Below, in pieces: positions 8,170-17,242 of a stretch of DNA of 64,000 nucleotides; the stretch's first letter is position 1; every line of letters starts with the position of its first letter. A program made the position numbers and the translations under genes. Source of the stretch: Cytobacillus firmus (lineage in GTDB: Bacteria; Bacillota; Bacilli; Bacillales; Cytobacillaceae); assembly GCF_023657595.1 (NCBI RefSeq), contig NZ_CP098323.1, positions 3,496,001-3,560,000 of the forward strand, written 5' to 3'. Under the pieces are notes generated by a model, which saw only the letters and a list, made by a program, of their open reading frames with translations, was not told the origin of the DNA and made no database searches.

Positions 8170-8802
8170 TTAATCTTCAGTAATATCCAGAACACGGAAA
8201 CCTGATTTTTCAAGCCGGCTGATGAACTTATCCATATTATCATTTTTCTCTACTTTCATCACGATGCGGCGGACCAGCTTGTCTGTTTCATCAAAAGTAA
8301 CAAGGGAAATGATGTGTTCATGGAAATAATGGGCGATTTCGGCCAAACGGGCAATTCGCCCCTCCGCTTCCACAGAGGTAAACGCAATCCTGACACCGGG
8401 TTTATTCGTCCCGAAGGCAGATTGAAATTGAGCCAGAACATCAAAGCGGGTAACGATGCCCAGAAATTTACGGTTTTCGCCCAAAACAGCAAGTAAAGGA
8501 AAATCCTTTAAATCCAGCAGTGTTTTTTCAAAAATTTCATTCCCCTGTAAATATTGTTCCTGATGTGTGGCAATATCTTTTACGAGTGTTCCTCCAAGAA
8601 ACTCTTCCTTTGATTTTCCTGACAAAAAGAAGTTCTCATATATTCCATATCTGGTAATTATGCCGGCATATTGATCGCCGTCCAACACAGGAAGTCCATC
8701 AATCTGGTTGTCCTCAAGCAAATCCAGAGCATCTTTCAATGCTTCATCCTGTCTGACCGTTTTACAGTTATGTTTAGGGATCATAATACTTTTCACAAAC
8801 AT
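8170..8802 (-). CDS. CBS-domain pair protein with ACT-like C-terminus
   Basis: A 210-residue cytoplasmic protein. Residues 1-130 hold two CBS motifs (MIPKHNCKTVRQDEALKDAL, DGLPVLDGDQYAGIITRYGIY; then FPLLAVLGENRKFLGIVTRFDVL), which normally bind adenine nucleotides. Residues about 140-210 look like an ACT-type regulatory fold (RIARLAEIAHYFHEHIISLV). The architecture resembles AcuB but the sequence differs, so I give no symbol. The ATG at 8802 sits 8 bases after GAGG. It is divergent from cotJ. Ligand and role are not shown by the sequence. Confidence 0.75.
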   Translation of the reverse strand: MFVKSIMIPKHNCKTVRQDEALKDALDLLEDNQIDGLPVLDGDQYAGIITRYGIYENFFLSGKSKEEFLGGTLVKDIATHQEQYLQGNEIFEKTLLDLKDFPLLAVLGENRKFLGIVTRFDVLAQFQSAFGTNKPGVRIAFTSVEAEGRIARLAEIAHYFHEHIISLVTFDETDKLVRRIVMKVEKNDNMDKFISRLEKSGFRVLDITED

Positions 8803-8890
8803 TGCCATCACCTCAAGAATAATATTAATTAGACCTAACATTTAATTCGCCATTTATTCAACTTTCCCCTCTTTTTATTGGAGTAAACGA

Positions 8891-8919
8891 TCATAAAATC
8901 ACTGTGCTTTTCATAAGTT
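8891..8919 (+). promoter_or_regulatory. Possible SigE promoter of cotJABC
   Basis: TCATAAA, a 14-base spacer, then CATAAGTT, close to the mother-cell SigE pattern. B. subtilis cotJ is SigE-dependent. Confidence 0.45.
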
Positions 8920-8945
8920 TCAATGACGCATAAAAAGGAGGGATT

Positions 8946-9176
8946 ATGATGAATACACTCCGCAAGACCTGGCACCCATATGTTAGCCCCTTTGACCCCT
9001 GCACTCCTATAAAGGTCAAAACTTATTCCACACCTCCAAACCTTTATATGGGTTTTCAGCCGCCAGGACTGGAACAATTTACACCAATGCAGGCCTTAAA
9101 AACAGGAACTCTGTGGAAGGCTTTCTATGATCCATGGTACAGTCCCTATGAAAAATCCAGGGAGGGACAGCAGTAA
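8946..9176 (+). CDS. cotJA: Spore coat-associated protein CotJA
   Basis: Small spore coat protein, first gene of the cotJABC operon, made in the mother cell. The 76-residue protein is proline- and aromatic-rich (KTWHPYVSPFDPCTP, YDPWYSPYEKSR), typical of CotJA. A GGAGGG site lies in front of two consecutive ATG codons; the first is used here. The stop overlaps the start of cotJB (TAATGA), indicating translational coupling. In B. subtilis the operon lies elsewhere, so its place between ypbG and ypbF is a local insertion. Confidence 0.9.
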   Translation: MMNTLRKTWHPYVSPFDPCTPIKVKTYSTPPNLYMGFQPPGLEQFTPMQALKTGTLWKAFYDPWYSPYEKSREGQQ

Positions 9177-9436
9177 TGAAACAATTACCCGCAGATTACT
9201 ACCAGCTTCTTGAACAGCTTCAGGCTGTGGACTTTGTTCTTGTTGAGCTGACTTTATACCTTGATACTCACAATAATGATACAGAAGCCATTAAGCAATT
9301 CAACCATTATGCAAAAGAACGGAAAAAACTGAGAAATGCCATTGAAAGCAAATATGGTCCATTAATGCAATTTGGCCACAGCTATTCGGGACAGCCATGG
9401 AATTGGGATGATCCCCCGTGGCCATGGCAGGTATAG
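9176..9436 (+). CDS. cotJB: Spore coat protein CotJB
   Basis: Inner spore coat component, middle gene of the cotJ operon. The 86-residue protein begins KQLPADYYQLLEQLQAVDF, carries a helical region with FNHYAKERKKLR, and ends with a Trp/Pro-rich tail (QPWNWDDPPWPWQV), all typical of CotJB. Its ATG overlaps the cotJA stop by one base, and its ribosome site lies in the cotJA coding end (GGGAGGG). Confidence 0.9.
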   Translation: MKQLPADYYQLLEQLQAVDFVLVELTLYLDTHNNDTEAIKQFNHYAKERKKLRNAIESKYGPLMQFGHSYSGQPWNWDDPPWPWQV

Positions 9437-9512
9437 TTGATTTTCAGGCGCCTTCTTAATGGGGAGGCGCTCAAGACTTACTAACGGACTTCCAAAGGAG
9501 GCTGAGAATAAA

Positions 9513-10082
9513 ATGTGGGTTTATGAAAAAAAACTGCAATACCCGGTGAAGGTAAGCACTTGCAATCCTAAGCTGGCAAAGTATCTAATAGAACAATATG
9601 GGGGTGCGGACGGTGAACTTGCTGCCGCACTAAGATATTTGAATCAGCGTTATACTATACCGGATAAGGTCATCGGACTACTTACAGATATAGGAACAGA
9701 GGAGTTTGCACATCTTGAAATGATTGCGACAATGATTTACAAATTAACAAAGGATGCTACACCTGATCAAATGAAGGCTGCCGGCCTGGATGCCCATTAT
9801 GCTAACCATGATAATGCTCTGTTTTATCATAATGCTGCAGGTGTGCCGTGGACAGCTTCTTATATCCAGGCAAAAGGTGATCCAATAGCAGATTTATACG
9901 AAGATATCGCCGCAGAAGAGAAAGCAAGGGCAACCTATCAGTGGATTATAAATTTGAGTGATGATCCGGATCTAAATGACGGACTCCGGTTTTTAAGAGA
10001 AAGAGAGATCATCCATTCACAGCGCTTCAGAGAAGCCGTTGAGATTCTAAAGGAAGAACGGGATAAAAAGAAATTCTTCTAA
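9513..10082 (+). CDS. cotJC: Spore coat protein CotJC, manganese catalase family
   Basis: Spore coat protein of the manganese catalase family; may remove hydrogen peroxide at the spore surface. The protein is 189 residues, the same as B. subtilis CotJC. Ligand-type motifs of the di-manganese four-helix fold are visible (GTEEFAHLEMIATMIY, EEKARATYQWI, EREIIHSQRF). An upstream in-frame GTG-like extension from 9459 overlaps the intergenic region; the ATG at 9513, behind AAAGGAGG with an 11-base spacer, gives the family length. It is the last gene of the operon and a strong terminator follows. Confidence 0.92.
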   Translation: MWVYEKKLQYPVKVSTCNPKLAKYLIEQYGGADGELAAALRYLNQRYTIPDKVIGLLTDIGTEEFAHLEMIATMIYKLTKDATPDQMKAAGLDAHYANHDNALFYHNAAGVPWTASYIQAKGDPIADLYEDIAAEEKARATYQWIINLSDDPDLNDGLRFLREREIIHSQRFREAVEILKEERDKKKFF

Positions 10083-10091
10083 ATACTTAAC

Positions 10092-10120
10092 AAAAAGAAG
10101 CAGGCAGGCTGCTTCTTTTT
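10092..10120. terminator. Bidirectional terminator between cotJC and ypbF
   Basis: Perfect 12-bp stem AAAAAGAAGCAG / CTGCTTCTTTTT with a 5-nt loop. Confidence 0.9.
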
Positions 10121-10136
10121 CCATTTGGTTTATTTT

Positions 10137-10595
10137 TCATTTGTTTTCATGATAAAGGTTTATATCATAATTTTTTTTCATCATTTCGAAAACGTTATGG
10201 CGATTTTTCCATTCATCTTCTTTTTTCCAGAGATCTTTGCTCTTATCAATTATTTCACACCTTAGTGCATGAAATTCTTTTTCTGCTTTATCTCTTTTTT
10301 CTCTCAGAAGATTCATAAACCCATAAAGGCCAACCGTAAAAACTAGTAAATAGAAATTTTCAGACTGATTGACAAAAGCCGAAAACATCGATGCAAACGA
10401 GTAAGAGTAAGGCTGCATAACACTTTTATAAAGATAAAAAAAGAATAAAAAGGATATAAAAACGGTCGCCCACATGGCAATCAAATGCCAGGACTTGAAT
10501 CGATCAAACTTTTGTTTTCTCTCCACAACTTTCTCTAGCATTTTTCTTGTTGCCTGGTCTGTACGTTCGTCAAGCATTCTAATCGGCGATTCCAA
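10137..10595 (-). CDS. ypbF: YpbF family membrane protein (DUF2663)
   Basis: Small membrane protein of unknown function, conserved in Bacillus beside ypbE. It has two membrane helices (about residues 35-55 and 80-98) and a conserved cytoplasmic tail (DKAEKEFHALRCEIIDKSKDLWK, ending in KNYDINLYHENK). The choice of start is uncertain: an ATG at 10637 lacks a good site, while a TTG at 10595 has AGGGAGG eight bases upstream and gives 152 residues, near the B. subtilis length. No catalytic motif is visible. Confidence 0.75.
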   Translation of the reverse strand: MESPIRMLDERTDQATRKMLEKVVERKQKFDRFKSWHLIAMWATVFISFLFFFYLYKSVMQPYSYSFASMFSAFVNQSENFYLLVFTVGLYGFMNLLREKRDKAEKEFHALRCEIIDKSKDLWKKEDEWKNRHNVFEMMKKNYDINLYHENK

Positions 10596-10682
10596 AAACG
10601 CTCCCTCCCTTTCATAATAATGTATGAGCTTGTACATTATTCTATGACTGGGAGAGAAGACAGCAAATGGTCTTAGACTCTT

Positions 10683-11429
10683 TTATTGCTCAAGCGGAAT
10701 TTTTAATACCTGGCCCGTTTGTATTTCATTTGACGGCAAATTGTTGGCTTGCTTTATTATTTCAATTCCGGATTGGGATTTATAATAGGTCATGGCAATT
10801 CGAAAGATTGTTTCCTTTGGTTTAACCGTATGGTAGACAACTTTGCCTTCCTTATTTAATTCTTCCTGTGTCCCGGCAGTTTTCGACGAGTCTGTACTAT
10901 CAGAAGCTGTTTGCCGGGCCTGCTTTTCAGAAGCGGATTCAGAACCTTTATCTTCTTCATCAGGCTTTTGAGGAGTCTGTTTTTCCTGCTGGTCGCTGGC
11001 AGCATCTTTCTCTTGTGATTCTTCAGCTTTTTTAGTTTTTTCAGGTTTCTCAGCTTGTTCAGGTTTCTCAGTTTCCTGCTCTTCTCTTGCTTCTATGGTC
11101 GTCCCTTCACCTTCATCATTTGTGGCAAAAACGACCGTTTCAGAACCTATTTCTTCAGATTCTGCATTTAACCCGGTATTAATGCTCTTATCACTGCTTA
11201 CATATTGATAAATGCTGAAAATGGTAATCGGGAGCAGGATAAAAAATAAAGCCAGCAAGCGAATAACAGGGTATTTAACTCTCCATTTATTTTTTTTTCT
11301 TTTTTCCTGATGTATACGGCTCCGCGGCGGCAAAGCGGATTTTTGCACGCTGTCTCCCGTCTCCTGTTTTCTGTCAATCCTCTTGCGGAGTCTTTCAGCC
11401 TGATCTCTATATGGGTCTTCTTTACTCAT
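10683..11429 (-). CDS. ypbE: LysM-domain single-pass membrane protein YpbE
   Basis: Cell-envelope protein expected to bind peptidoglycan. The 248 residues comprise a charged cytoplasmic N-terminus (1-53), one membrane helix (about 55-75), a long Glu/Lys/Gln-rich low-complexity linker (about 95-185) and a C-terminal LysM domain (VVYHTVKPKETIFRIAMTYY...NNLPSNEIQTGQVLKIP). The start ATG follows AGGAAGGG. It sits between ypbD and ypbF as in B. subtilis, and probably shares their transcript. Its specific role is unknown. Confidence 0.88.
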   Translation of the reverse strand: MSKEDPYRDQAERLRKRIDRKQETGDSVQKSALPPRSRIHQEKRKKNKWRVKYPVIRLLALFFILLPITIFSIYQYVSSDKSINTGLNAESEEIGSETVVFATNDEGEGTTIEAREEQETEKPEQAEKPEKTKKAEESQEKDAASDQQEKQTPQKPDEEDKGSESASEKQARQTASDSTDSSKTAGTQEELNKEGKVVYHTVKPKETIFRIAMTYYKSQSGIEIIKQANNLPSNEIQTGQVLKIPLEQ

Positions 11430-11507
11430 GTTTCATCCCTTCCTGTAAAAAAAATCATAAGAAGTTTATTTGACGCTGCTGTTATCTACTTTGTTCATTG
11501 CCTTTTC

Positions 11508-12095
11508 CTATTTAGATTTTTTCAGGTACCGTTTTCGAATAAGAATACCCAGAAGAAAATCAATCAGAAAATGCATAACAATCGTAACAAGCAAATTATT
11601 GGATATATGATAAATATAACCTATAAAAAAGCTTAATGTAATAATATTTACAAACAAAAACCAATTAAAAAGATATCGATAATGAACAAGTGCAAAAATA
11701 AGACTAGAAATTGCCAGTCCAAAATGGGTCTGAATGACACCTCTGAACAAAAGTTCTTCGCTTATTGCCACCACTGCTGCAATAAAAGCAATATGAAGAA
11801 TATGGCGGTTTTGAAAGATTTTCTTATTTAACCCTCCGTCATCATACATTTCCTCAGGGAGGAGCTTCATCAAGACAATATCAATCAGGACAACAGTCAA
11901 TCCCGCCGCTGCCCCAATGACAAGAATATTAATATCATCAAGTACAAAAAGAGCCTGGAATTCCTTAAAGCTGTTAAAAAATATAATACTAAAGATGAAA
12001 GCAATGGCTAAAATAAGCACCTGAGTAAGATAAAGATGGAATAATAGCTCCTTGTCTGTTAATTCCTTAATGATGTCCTCGTATTTTTTCTTCAA
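11508..12095 (-). CDS. ypbD: CPBP-family intramembrane metalloprotease YpbD
   Basis: Membrane protein of the CAAX-protease/bacteriocin-processing (CPBP, Abi) family with 195 residues. The glutamate motif EELLFRGV (near residue 105), the FALVHYRYLFNW segment and a final MHFLIDFLLG histidine motif are all present, so it should be catalytically competent; its substrate is unknown. Start is a TTG six bases after the recS stop, which suggests translational coupling. It has five to six hydrophobic segments. Confidence 0.85.
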   Translation of the reverse strand: MKKKYEDIIKELTDKELLFHLYLTQVLILAIAFIFSIIFFNSFKEFQALFVLDDINILVIGAAAGLTVVLIDIVLMKLLPEEMYDDGGLNKKIFQNRHILHIAFIAAVVAISEELLFRGVIQTHFGLAISSLIFALVHYRYLFNWFLFVNIITLSFFIGYIYHISNNLLVTIVMHFLIDFLLGILIRKRYLKKSK

Positions 12096-12101
12096 TCCGG
12101 T

Positions 12102-13601
12102 TCACTCACTTGGAATCAGGAGATATTCTAAATGATTTTTCCAATCATAAAGCATACTATCCTGATTATCTGATTTTGTGTTTCTTATGAATTCATCAAA
12201 TTGCAAACCGCATATATCACAGCAGTATTGGACCGGAGTATTTTTTTCCTCATCAAAAAAGGAAAGTATATTTTCTCTCCGGCAATTTTTATTGTGTATC
12301 CACCTATACACTTCCTCAATGCTATTTCTTTTCAATTTGATTCTGCCTTCGCAGTACCCATTCATCTCCTGCAGAATCCTTTTATACCCCAGTCCAGATT
12401 TGGCTTTCCGTTCAAAAAAATCATAAAATATTCTCCACTGAATTTCTGTTAAACCGGAACACTGTTTAATTTGTTCTTCATAAGCACTGATATTCGTGAG
12501 CGCATTCGGGTTTTCTTCCATCCAGCCGCTGATCCAATCAATTTGAGACTTGTCAGGAAATTCATTTTCTGCAATTTGTATGGGAAGCTGCTCATCACCG
12601 GGTGTATAGAGCATAATAGCTATACTTTGTTTTCCATCTCTTCCTGCCCGCCCAATTTCCTGCAAATAAGATTCAATCTGAAGAGGCATATGAAAGTGTA
12701 TCACGTACCGGATATTTTCTTTATTAATGCCCATGCCAAAGGCACTTGTAGCGCAAATAAGATCGAGCTGCCCATGGATAAACTGCTGCTGCACAAGGAT
12801 GCGGCTTTCCTGGTCCATTCCCCCATGATAAGCCATCACTCTTTTAGCTCCATTTACTCTCAGCATATCGGCTGTTTGTTCTGCCATTTTTTTGCTGGAA
12901 AAATATATAATGCCAGGACCCTCAAGGCTCTCAGCAAGCTCCACAAGCCTCTTTGTTTTTACACGGAAATTTTCTGCCTTTTCTACAGTTAGCGCTATAT
13001 TAGGACGGTCAACCGAATAAATAATTTCGCTGCAGTCCAGTATGCCGAGTGACTTTTTTATATCTGATTTAACCTCATGCGTAGCTGTGGCAGTTAAAGC
13101 AAGTGTAACCGGGTTCCCTACCTTTTGTCTCACTTCGCCAAGCTTTAAATAATCTGGCCTGAAATCATATCCCCATTGGGAGATACAATGTGCTTCATCA
13201 ACAACAAATAAAGCGATGCGCAATTTTTTCAACTGAGATTGTACTGATTCAAAATAAAGCATTTCGGGTGAAATAAAGATAAACTTATACTGATCCAGAT
13301 TAGTTAATGCCTGCTTTTTTTCAGAACGGGATAGAAAAGAATTGAATGCTATCACCTTTTTTTCTCCATTCATCATGAGCTGTTCTGCCTGATCCTGCAT
13401 CAGGGACAGCAAAGGAGAAATAATAATTACCTGGCCTTCAATCATATATCCCGGCAGCTGATAACAAAGGGATTTACCTGTACCTGTAGGCAGCATGGCA
13501 ACAGTATTCCTGCCTGCGAGCACGGATTCAATGATTTCCTTTTGTCCAGGTCTGAAGGCAGAATATCCAAATTTTCTTTCCAATAGTTCGTCCAATCTCA
13601 T
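12102..13601 (-). CDS. recS: RecQ-family DNA helicase RecS (YpbC)
   Basis: ATP-dependent 3'-5' DNA helicase in recombinational repair. The 499-residue protein has Walker A TGTGKSLCYQLPG (about 40-52), the DEAH box in VVDEAHCISQWGYDFRPDY, motif VI HFHMPLQIESYLQEIGRAGRDG and a C-terminal cysteine cluster (CRRENILSFFD...CCDIC) for zinc. It ends before the HRDC domain found in full RecQ, which fits B. subtilis RecS (about 496 residues) and not RecQ. Its ATG overlaps the ypbB stop (ATGA), so the two are coupled. Confidence 0.92.
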   Translation of the reverse strand: MRLDELLERKFGYSAFRPGQKEIIESVLAGRNTVAMLPTGTGKSLCYQLPGYMIEGQVIIISPLLSLMQDQAEQLMMNGEKKVIAFNSFLSRSEKKQALTNLDQYKFIFISPEMLYFESVQSQLKKLRIALFVVDEAHCISQWGYDFRPDYLKLGEVRQKVGNPVTLALTATATHEVKSDIKKSLGILDCSEIIYSVDRPNIALTVEKAENFRVKTKRLVELAESLEGPGIIYFSSKKMAEQTADMLRVNGAKRVMAYHGGMDQESRILVQQQFIHGQLDLICATSAFGMGINKENIRYVIHFHMPLQIESYLQEIGRAGRDGKQSIAIMLYTPGDEQLPIQIAENEFPDKSQIDWISGWMEENPNALTNISAYEEQIKQCSGLTEIQWRIFYDFFERKAKSGLGYKRILQEMNGYCEGRIKLKRNSIEEVYRWIHNKNCRRENILSFFDEEKNTPVQYCCDICGLQFDEFIRNTKSDNQDSMLYDWKNHLEYLLIPSE

Positions 13602-14656
13602 TGTCCCTCTCCAAGCTTTGCCATTACTAATCTGATTTCAAAATAATCGGATTCAGGCACTATTTGACGTATTTGCTTTAATTGCATTGAATCAGCACGA
13701 TTGGCTGCATGAAGGATCAGCTTCTGTTTTTCCTCGGAGACATAACGTGTGATATTAAAGCAGCTGTCGTTTAATGCTACTTCCACAATATGATCCTCAA
13801 TTGTACTTTTTTTCAATCTTCTCATTTTAGCTATATCATCCAATTCCAGTCCCTGTTTTAACATTGTGTAAGTCTTTTGGGCAGACAATGTTAGCTGAAC
13901 TTCATTTCCTGCATCGCTAACGATCTTATTGATAAGCGGATATTCGGCAGAATTATCTCTTCCGCTTGCCAGTATATGATGAATAGCCCCAAGGAACTGA
14001 TGGTGGTAATAATCCTGGCTGATTCCAAGCTGTTCAGAAGCCTGAACAGCTGTGAGGCCAATACGGTTATAGCCTGTCAGCCTCAATGTCAGCACAGCAG
14101 GATTAATATTATTCAGACCTTCAAGGCACTGACCAAGTTCCTTGTACAGCATAACCCCAACTTCACCGCGGGAAAATCCAGATTTCCCAAGAAAGTCTTT
14201 CAGCCATTCATGAATATCTCTTTTTCTTTGGATAGGAAGGTACTTTACATTGTTATTATTTAAGTGGGATATTACCTGAATTAAAAGTGTAATCCTCTCC
14301 CAAAACAATTCACCTGTACTATGATACAGCCATCCGTTTAATGATGAAGGTATTGGACATTCTAAAAGAGATCTTTCGAGCTCTTTCTTCCCTTCTTCAG
14401 TTAAAATGTAATGCTTTTCATCAATGGCAGTCATCCAGCTGCTGCTTAGGATTTCCTCTGCAAGATGGTCCAGAACTCCCCTGCTTAAATTTCCAAATGT
14501 ACGAAAAAACGGGGTTAGTTGAAATAGATGAGCATCTTGGATGGTCTGGGAAGACTTTTTTCCATTAAGCAAATGTAAAATGGAATATATAGTTCTTTGT
14601 CCCTGCAACTCGTTAACACAGTACATTATTACAGATTTCAAATAAGCTCTTTGCAT
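13598..14656 (-). CDS. ypbB: Helix-turn-helix protein YpbB
   Basis: Conserved Bacillus protein of unknown function, always beside recS. The 352 residues match the B. subtilis length. A C-terminal helix-turn-helix-like region is visible (TYTMLKQGLELDDIAKMRRLKKSTIEDHIVEVA), similar to the RecQ-associated HTH, and the N-terminal half is helical (ILTEEGKKELERSL). The start at 14656 is an ATG behind AAGGTG; an in-frame GTG three codons upstream overlaps that site. A role as a RecS partner is inference from coupling. Confidence 0.85.
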   Translation of the reverse strand: MQRAYLKSVIMYCVNELQGQRTIYSILHLLNGKKSSQTIQDAHLFQLTPFFRTFGNLSRGVLDHLAEEILSSSWMTAIDEKHYILTEEGKKELERSLLECPIPSSLNGWLYHSTGELFWERITLLIQVISHLNNNNVKYLPIQRKRDIHEWLKDFLGKSGFSRGEVGVMLYKELGQCLEGLNNINPAVLTLRLTGYNRIGLTAVQASEQLGISQDYYHHQFLGAIHHILASGRDNSAEYPLINKIVSDAGNEVQLTLSAQKTYTMLKQGLELDDIAKMRRLKKSTIEDHIVEVALNDSCFNITRYVSEEKQKLILHAANRADSMQLKQIRQIVPESDYFEIRLVMAKLGEGQ

Positions 14657-14816
14657 TATGTTCACCTTACGGCATAAGATTTTTTATTTTTTCATTACCT
14701 TCTTTTTCTTACTTCTATTTTATCATGAAAGAATTCGGCAGGCCGTTTTAATTATTTCTAACAGGGTAAATTATGCCTAAACCCTTATGTGATAAGCATT
14801 CTCAATACATTTTCTA

Positions 14817-14845
14817 TTGAAAAGTTGAACATACAGTTTTACAAT
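14817..14845 (+). promoter_or_regulatory. SigA promoter of fer
   Basis: TTGAAA, 17-base spacer, TACAAT; 70 bases upstream of the fer start. Confidence 0.7.
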
Positions 14846-14888
14846 AGGATGTGAGGAATGTGTTACCATCATCTTGATGGGAGATTAA

Positions 14889-15164
<276 letters not shown>

Positions 15165-15200
15165 TCCCTCAGCCATACTCTAATCTTTGTTAAGCTACTG

Positions 15201-15229
15201 CTCCCTTTCAACTAGAAAGGGAGTTTTTT
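15201..15229 (+). terminator. Terminator of fer
   Basis: CTCCCTTTC/GAAAGGGAG stem followed by TTTTTT. Confidence 0.9.
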
Positions 15230-15244
15230 GGCTTACAAATTGAA

Positions 15245-15272
15245 AAAGCAGCGGAACATTTGCCGCTGCTTT
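15245..15272 (-). terminator. Terminator of fmnP
   Basis: AAAGCAGCGG/CCGCTGCTTT stem followed by T residues on the minus strand. Confidence 0.85.
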
Positions 15273-15287
15273 AGATTTATATATTCA

Positions 15288-15872
15288 TTATGCTGCACTT
15301 TTTAATACAGCCTGCTTTTCTACCCAGGTTCTCATGCGTGTAAAAATGAGCATGAAAACAATTGAAATAATAATTCCTTTTAGGATATTGAATGGCAATA
15401 TTCCTGTCACAATCATTGTTCTCATTTCAGGCGCTGACATTGCCGGGAAATTCAGGAAGAATGTATATGCCGGCAGAATGACAACGTAATTAAGCACACT
15501 CATAATAACAGCCATAACCATGGTGCCGATTACGAGCCCAAACGTCATGCCTTTTTTGGTCTTCAGCTTGCTGTATACATAATAAGTAGGCAAGACGAAC
15601 AAAATGCCTGCCGCAAAGTTTGCAATATGTCCGACAGGTACCCCTGTTGCACTCCCAGTCATGAAGTAATCAAGAATATTTTTAATAAGCTCCACTAATA
15701 TTCCTGCCGCCGGGCCAAAGATTAACGCCGCGATTAATGCAGGAATATCGCTGAAGTCAATCATCAAAAATTGCGGAAACGGCGGAATTGGAAAATTGAG
15801 CAGCATTAATACATAAGAGATGCTGCTTAGCATTCCGATGGCAACCATTGATTTGATATTAAGTTTTTTCAA
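15288..15872 (-). CDS. fmnP: Riboflavin transporter FmnP (ECF S-component, RibU type)
   Basis: Membrane substrate-binding component that takes up riboflavin together with a shared ECF energising module. The 194-residue protein is almost wholly hydrophobic, with about six helices and the typical N-terminal region (KSMVAIGMLSSISYVLMLLNFPIPPFP) and EGIRGxxG-like ligand region DFSDIPALIAALIFGP. The TTG start follows AAGGAG with eight bases. It is preceded by an FMN riboswitch, direct evidence for flavin control. Same gene order (fer, fmnP) as in B. subtilis. Confidence 0.93.
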   Translation of the reverse strand: MKKLNIKSMVAIGMLSSISYVLMLLNFPIPPFPQFLMIDFSDIPALIAALIFGPAAGILVELIKNILDYFMTGSATGVPVGHIANFAAGILFVLPTYYVYSKLKTKKGMTFGLVIGTMVMAVIMSVLNYVVILPAYTFFLNFPAMSAPEMRTMIVTGILPFNILKGIIISIVFMLIFTRMRTWVEKQAVLKSAA

Positions 15873-15948
15873 GTTCCTCTCTCCTTTTTAGGACTATCTC
15901 TCCTATAGAAGAAAGGTTCGGCTAAGCAAATATCTTCGCAATAAATAA

Positions 15949-15973
15949 CCCTCAAGCAAAAATAACTTGAGGG
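15949..15973 (-). terminator. Attenuator hairpin in the fmnP leader
   Basis: CCCTCAAG/CTTGAGGG stem with a U-rich tail (TTATTTATT), between the riboswitch and the gene. A second hairpin ACGTTCAAAA/TTTTGAACGT (15997-16024) lies just before it. Together they form the expression platform. Confidence 0.65.
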
Positions 15974-16031
15974 AGAGTTGCTAAGGCATGCTTAATAACG
16001 TTCAAAACCTGCATTTTTTGAACGTCTGCAG

Positions 16032-16202
16032 AACCTCCATCTTCTCCCATCCAGACTGTACTGTCGGCTTTGGAATCGCACCAAATCCTGCCCAATTAAA
16101 TGCAAAGCGTTTTTCGACCAAACGCTTCTCTCAGGCTCGCGGGCTTAGAGTTAAGATTAACCCATCACCGCCGGTCGGGAATTTCACCCTGCCCCGAAGA
16201 TA
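16032..16202 (-). promoter_or_regulatory. FMN riboswitch (RFN element)
   Basis: On the minus strand the conserved RFN blocks appear in order: GGGGCAGGGTGAAATTCCCG, ACCGGCGGTGAT, GCCCGCGAGC, GATTTGGTGCGATTCC, and GCCGACAGTACAGTCTGGATGGGAGAAG. FMN binding should favour the downstream terminator and switch off riboflavin uptake. Confidence 0.95.
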
Positions 16203-16332
16203 GACCGTATTTATTTATACAGATTAATTATACTGAAAAAAAGTTATTCTGTGAAGGGATTTGTTTATCTGTATGGATTTGAAACATATATATCCATGTC
16301 CATACCTATTAAAATTTTTCTGGATAATACAT

Positions 16333-16358
16333 AAAAGGGAGGCTCTGCCATCCCTTTT
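16333..16358 (-). terminator. Terminator of the PHP-domain gene
   Basis: AAAAGGGA/TCCCTTTT stem with an inner GGC/GCC. Confidence 0.6.
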
Positions 16359-16361
16359 GCA

Positions 16362-17174
16362 TTATCCAAGAGGATATTCCTTTCTTTCTCCTTTGGAAAA
16401 AGTCATGATGGACTCATATCCCACTTCTTTTGCAAGAGCAATAGCCTTATCAAAATCGGCACCTACATGTTCAGGAAAGTGCGCATCAGATGAAAGTACA
16501 ATCGGGATATTTTTCTCATAGCATTTCTGCAGGAGCCGTTTGTCCGGGTATAGTTCACCGACTGGCTTTCGCAGACCGGCTGTGCTGATCTCTACACATG
16601 TCTTGGATTCTGCCAGTGCATTGGCTGCACGATCATACTGCTCCAGCAAAAACTCTTCGTCCTTAGGAACATATTTAAAGATTTTCACGAGGTCTAAATG
16701 GCCTACAATATCAAATAAATTGGATTGGGCCAGTGTGACCACTTGATCAAAATACTTCCTATATATCTCATAAAGATCCCTTTTATCCCATTCTTTTCTA
16801 AATTCAGCAAGATCTATGCCGAAATCTCCAACCCAATGTATGGATCCAATTACATAATCAAATGAGTAGCTGTTAATAAACTTCGCCATTTCATAATGCT
16901 TGCCCGGCGTATAGTCCATTTCTATTGACATTTTCACATCTATGTTATTACTCCACGCTTCTTGAAAAACATTCACATAGTCTTTCATATCATAAAATCG
17001 TCTTTCGTTTACCCATGGATTTTGCAGAATGTCTGCTGTCTGATAGAAATGATATGCATGTTCCGAAATCCCAAAAGATTCAATCCCTTTTTGGGCAGCA
17101 GCATCTGTAAATTTTTTTAAATAATCCAGGCTTAACGTGCCATTTTCAAGATGGTTATGATAGTCTGTAAGCAT
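16362..17174 (-). CDS. PHP-domain phosphoesterase, histidinol-phosphatase-like
   Basis: Metal-dependent phosphoesterase of the PHP superfamily. The 270-residue protein shows the metal-ligand motifs DYHNHLE (residues 4-10), GISEHAY, SIEMDYTPG, GSIHWV, DIVGHLD and SSDAHFPEHVG, in the arrangement seen in HisJ/HisK-type histidinol phosphatases. The sequence is unlike B. subtilis HisJ, and no histidine genes are nearby, so the substrate is open. The ATG follows GGGGGAG. Transcribed alone. Confidence 0.8.
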   Translation of the reverse strand: MLTDYHNHLENGTLSLDYLKKFTDAAAQKGIESFGISEHAYHFYQTADILQNPWVNERRFYDMKDYVNVFQEAWSNNIDVKMSIEMDYTPGKHYEMAKFINSYSFDYVIGSIHWVGDFGIDLAEFRKEWDKRDLYEIYRKYFDQVVTLAQSNLFDIVGHLDLVKIFKYVPKDEEFLLEQYDRAANALAESKTCVEISTAGLRKPVGELYPDKRLLQKCYEKNIPIVLSSDAHFPEHVGADFDKAIALAKEVGYESIMTFSKGERKEYPLG

Positions 17175-17242
17175 TTCTCTAACTCCCCCAGTTTTTTACC
17201 CATTATACTTTAAGGGAGTAAAGCGGTGCAATCATTTCTATT

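Noticed and set aside
12471-12992. Plus-strand ORF of 173 codons
   Set aside because: Antisense to recS, whose helicase motifs are clear; no ribosome site.
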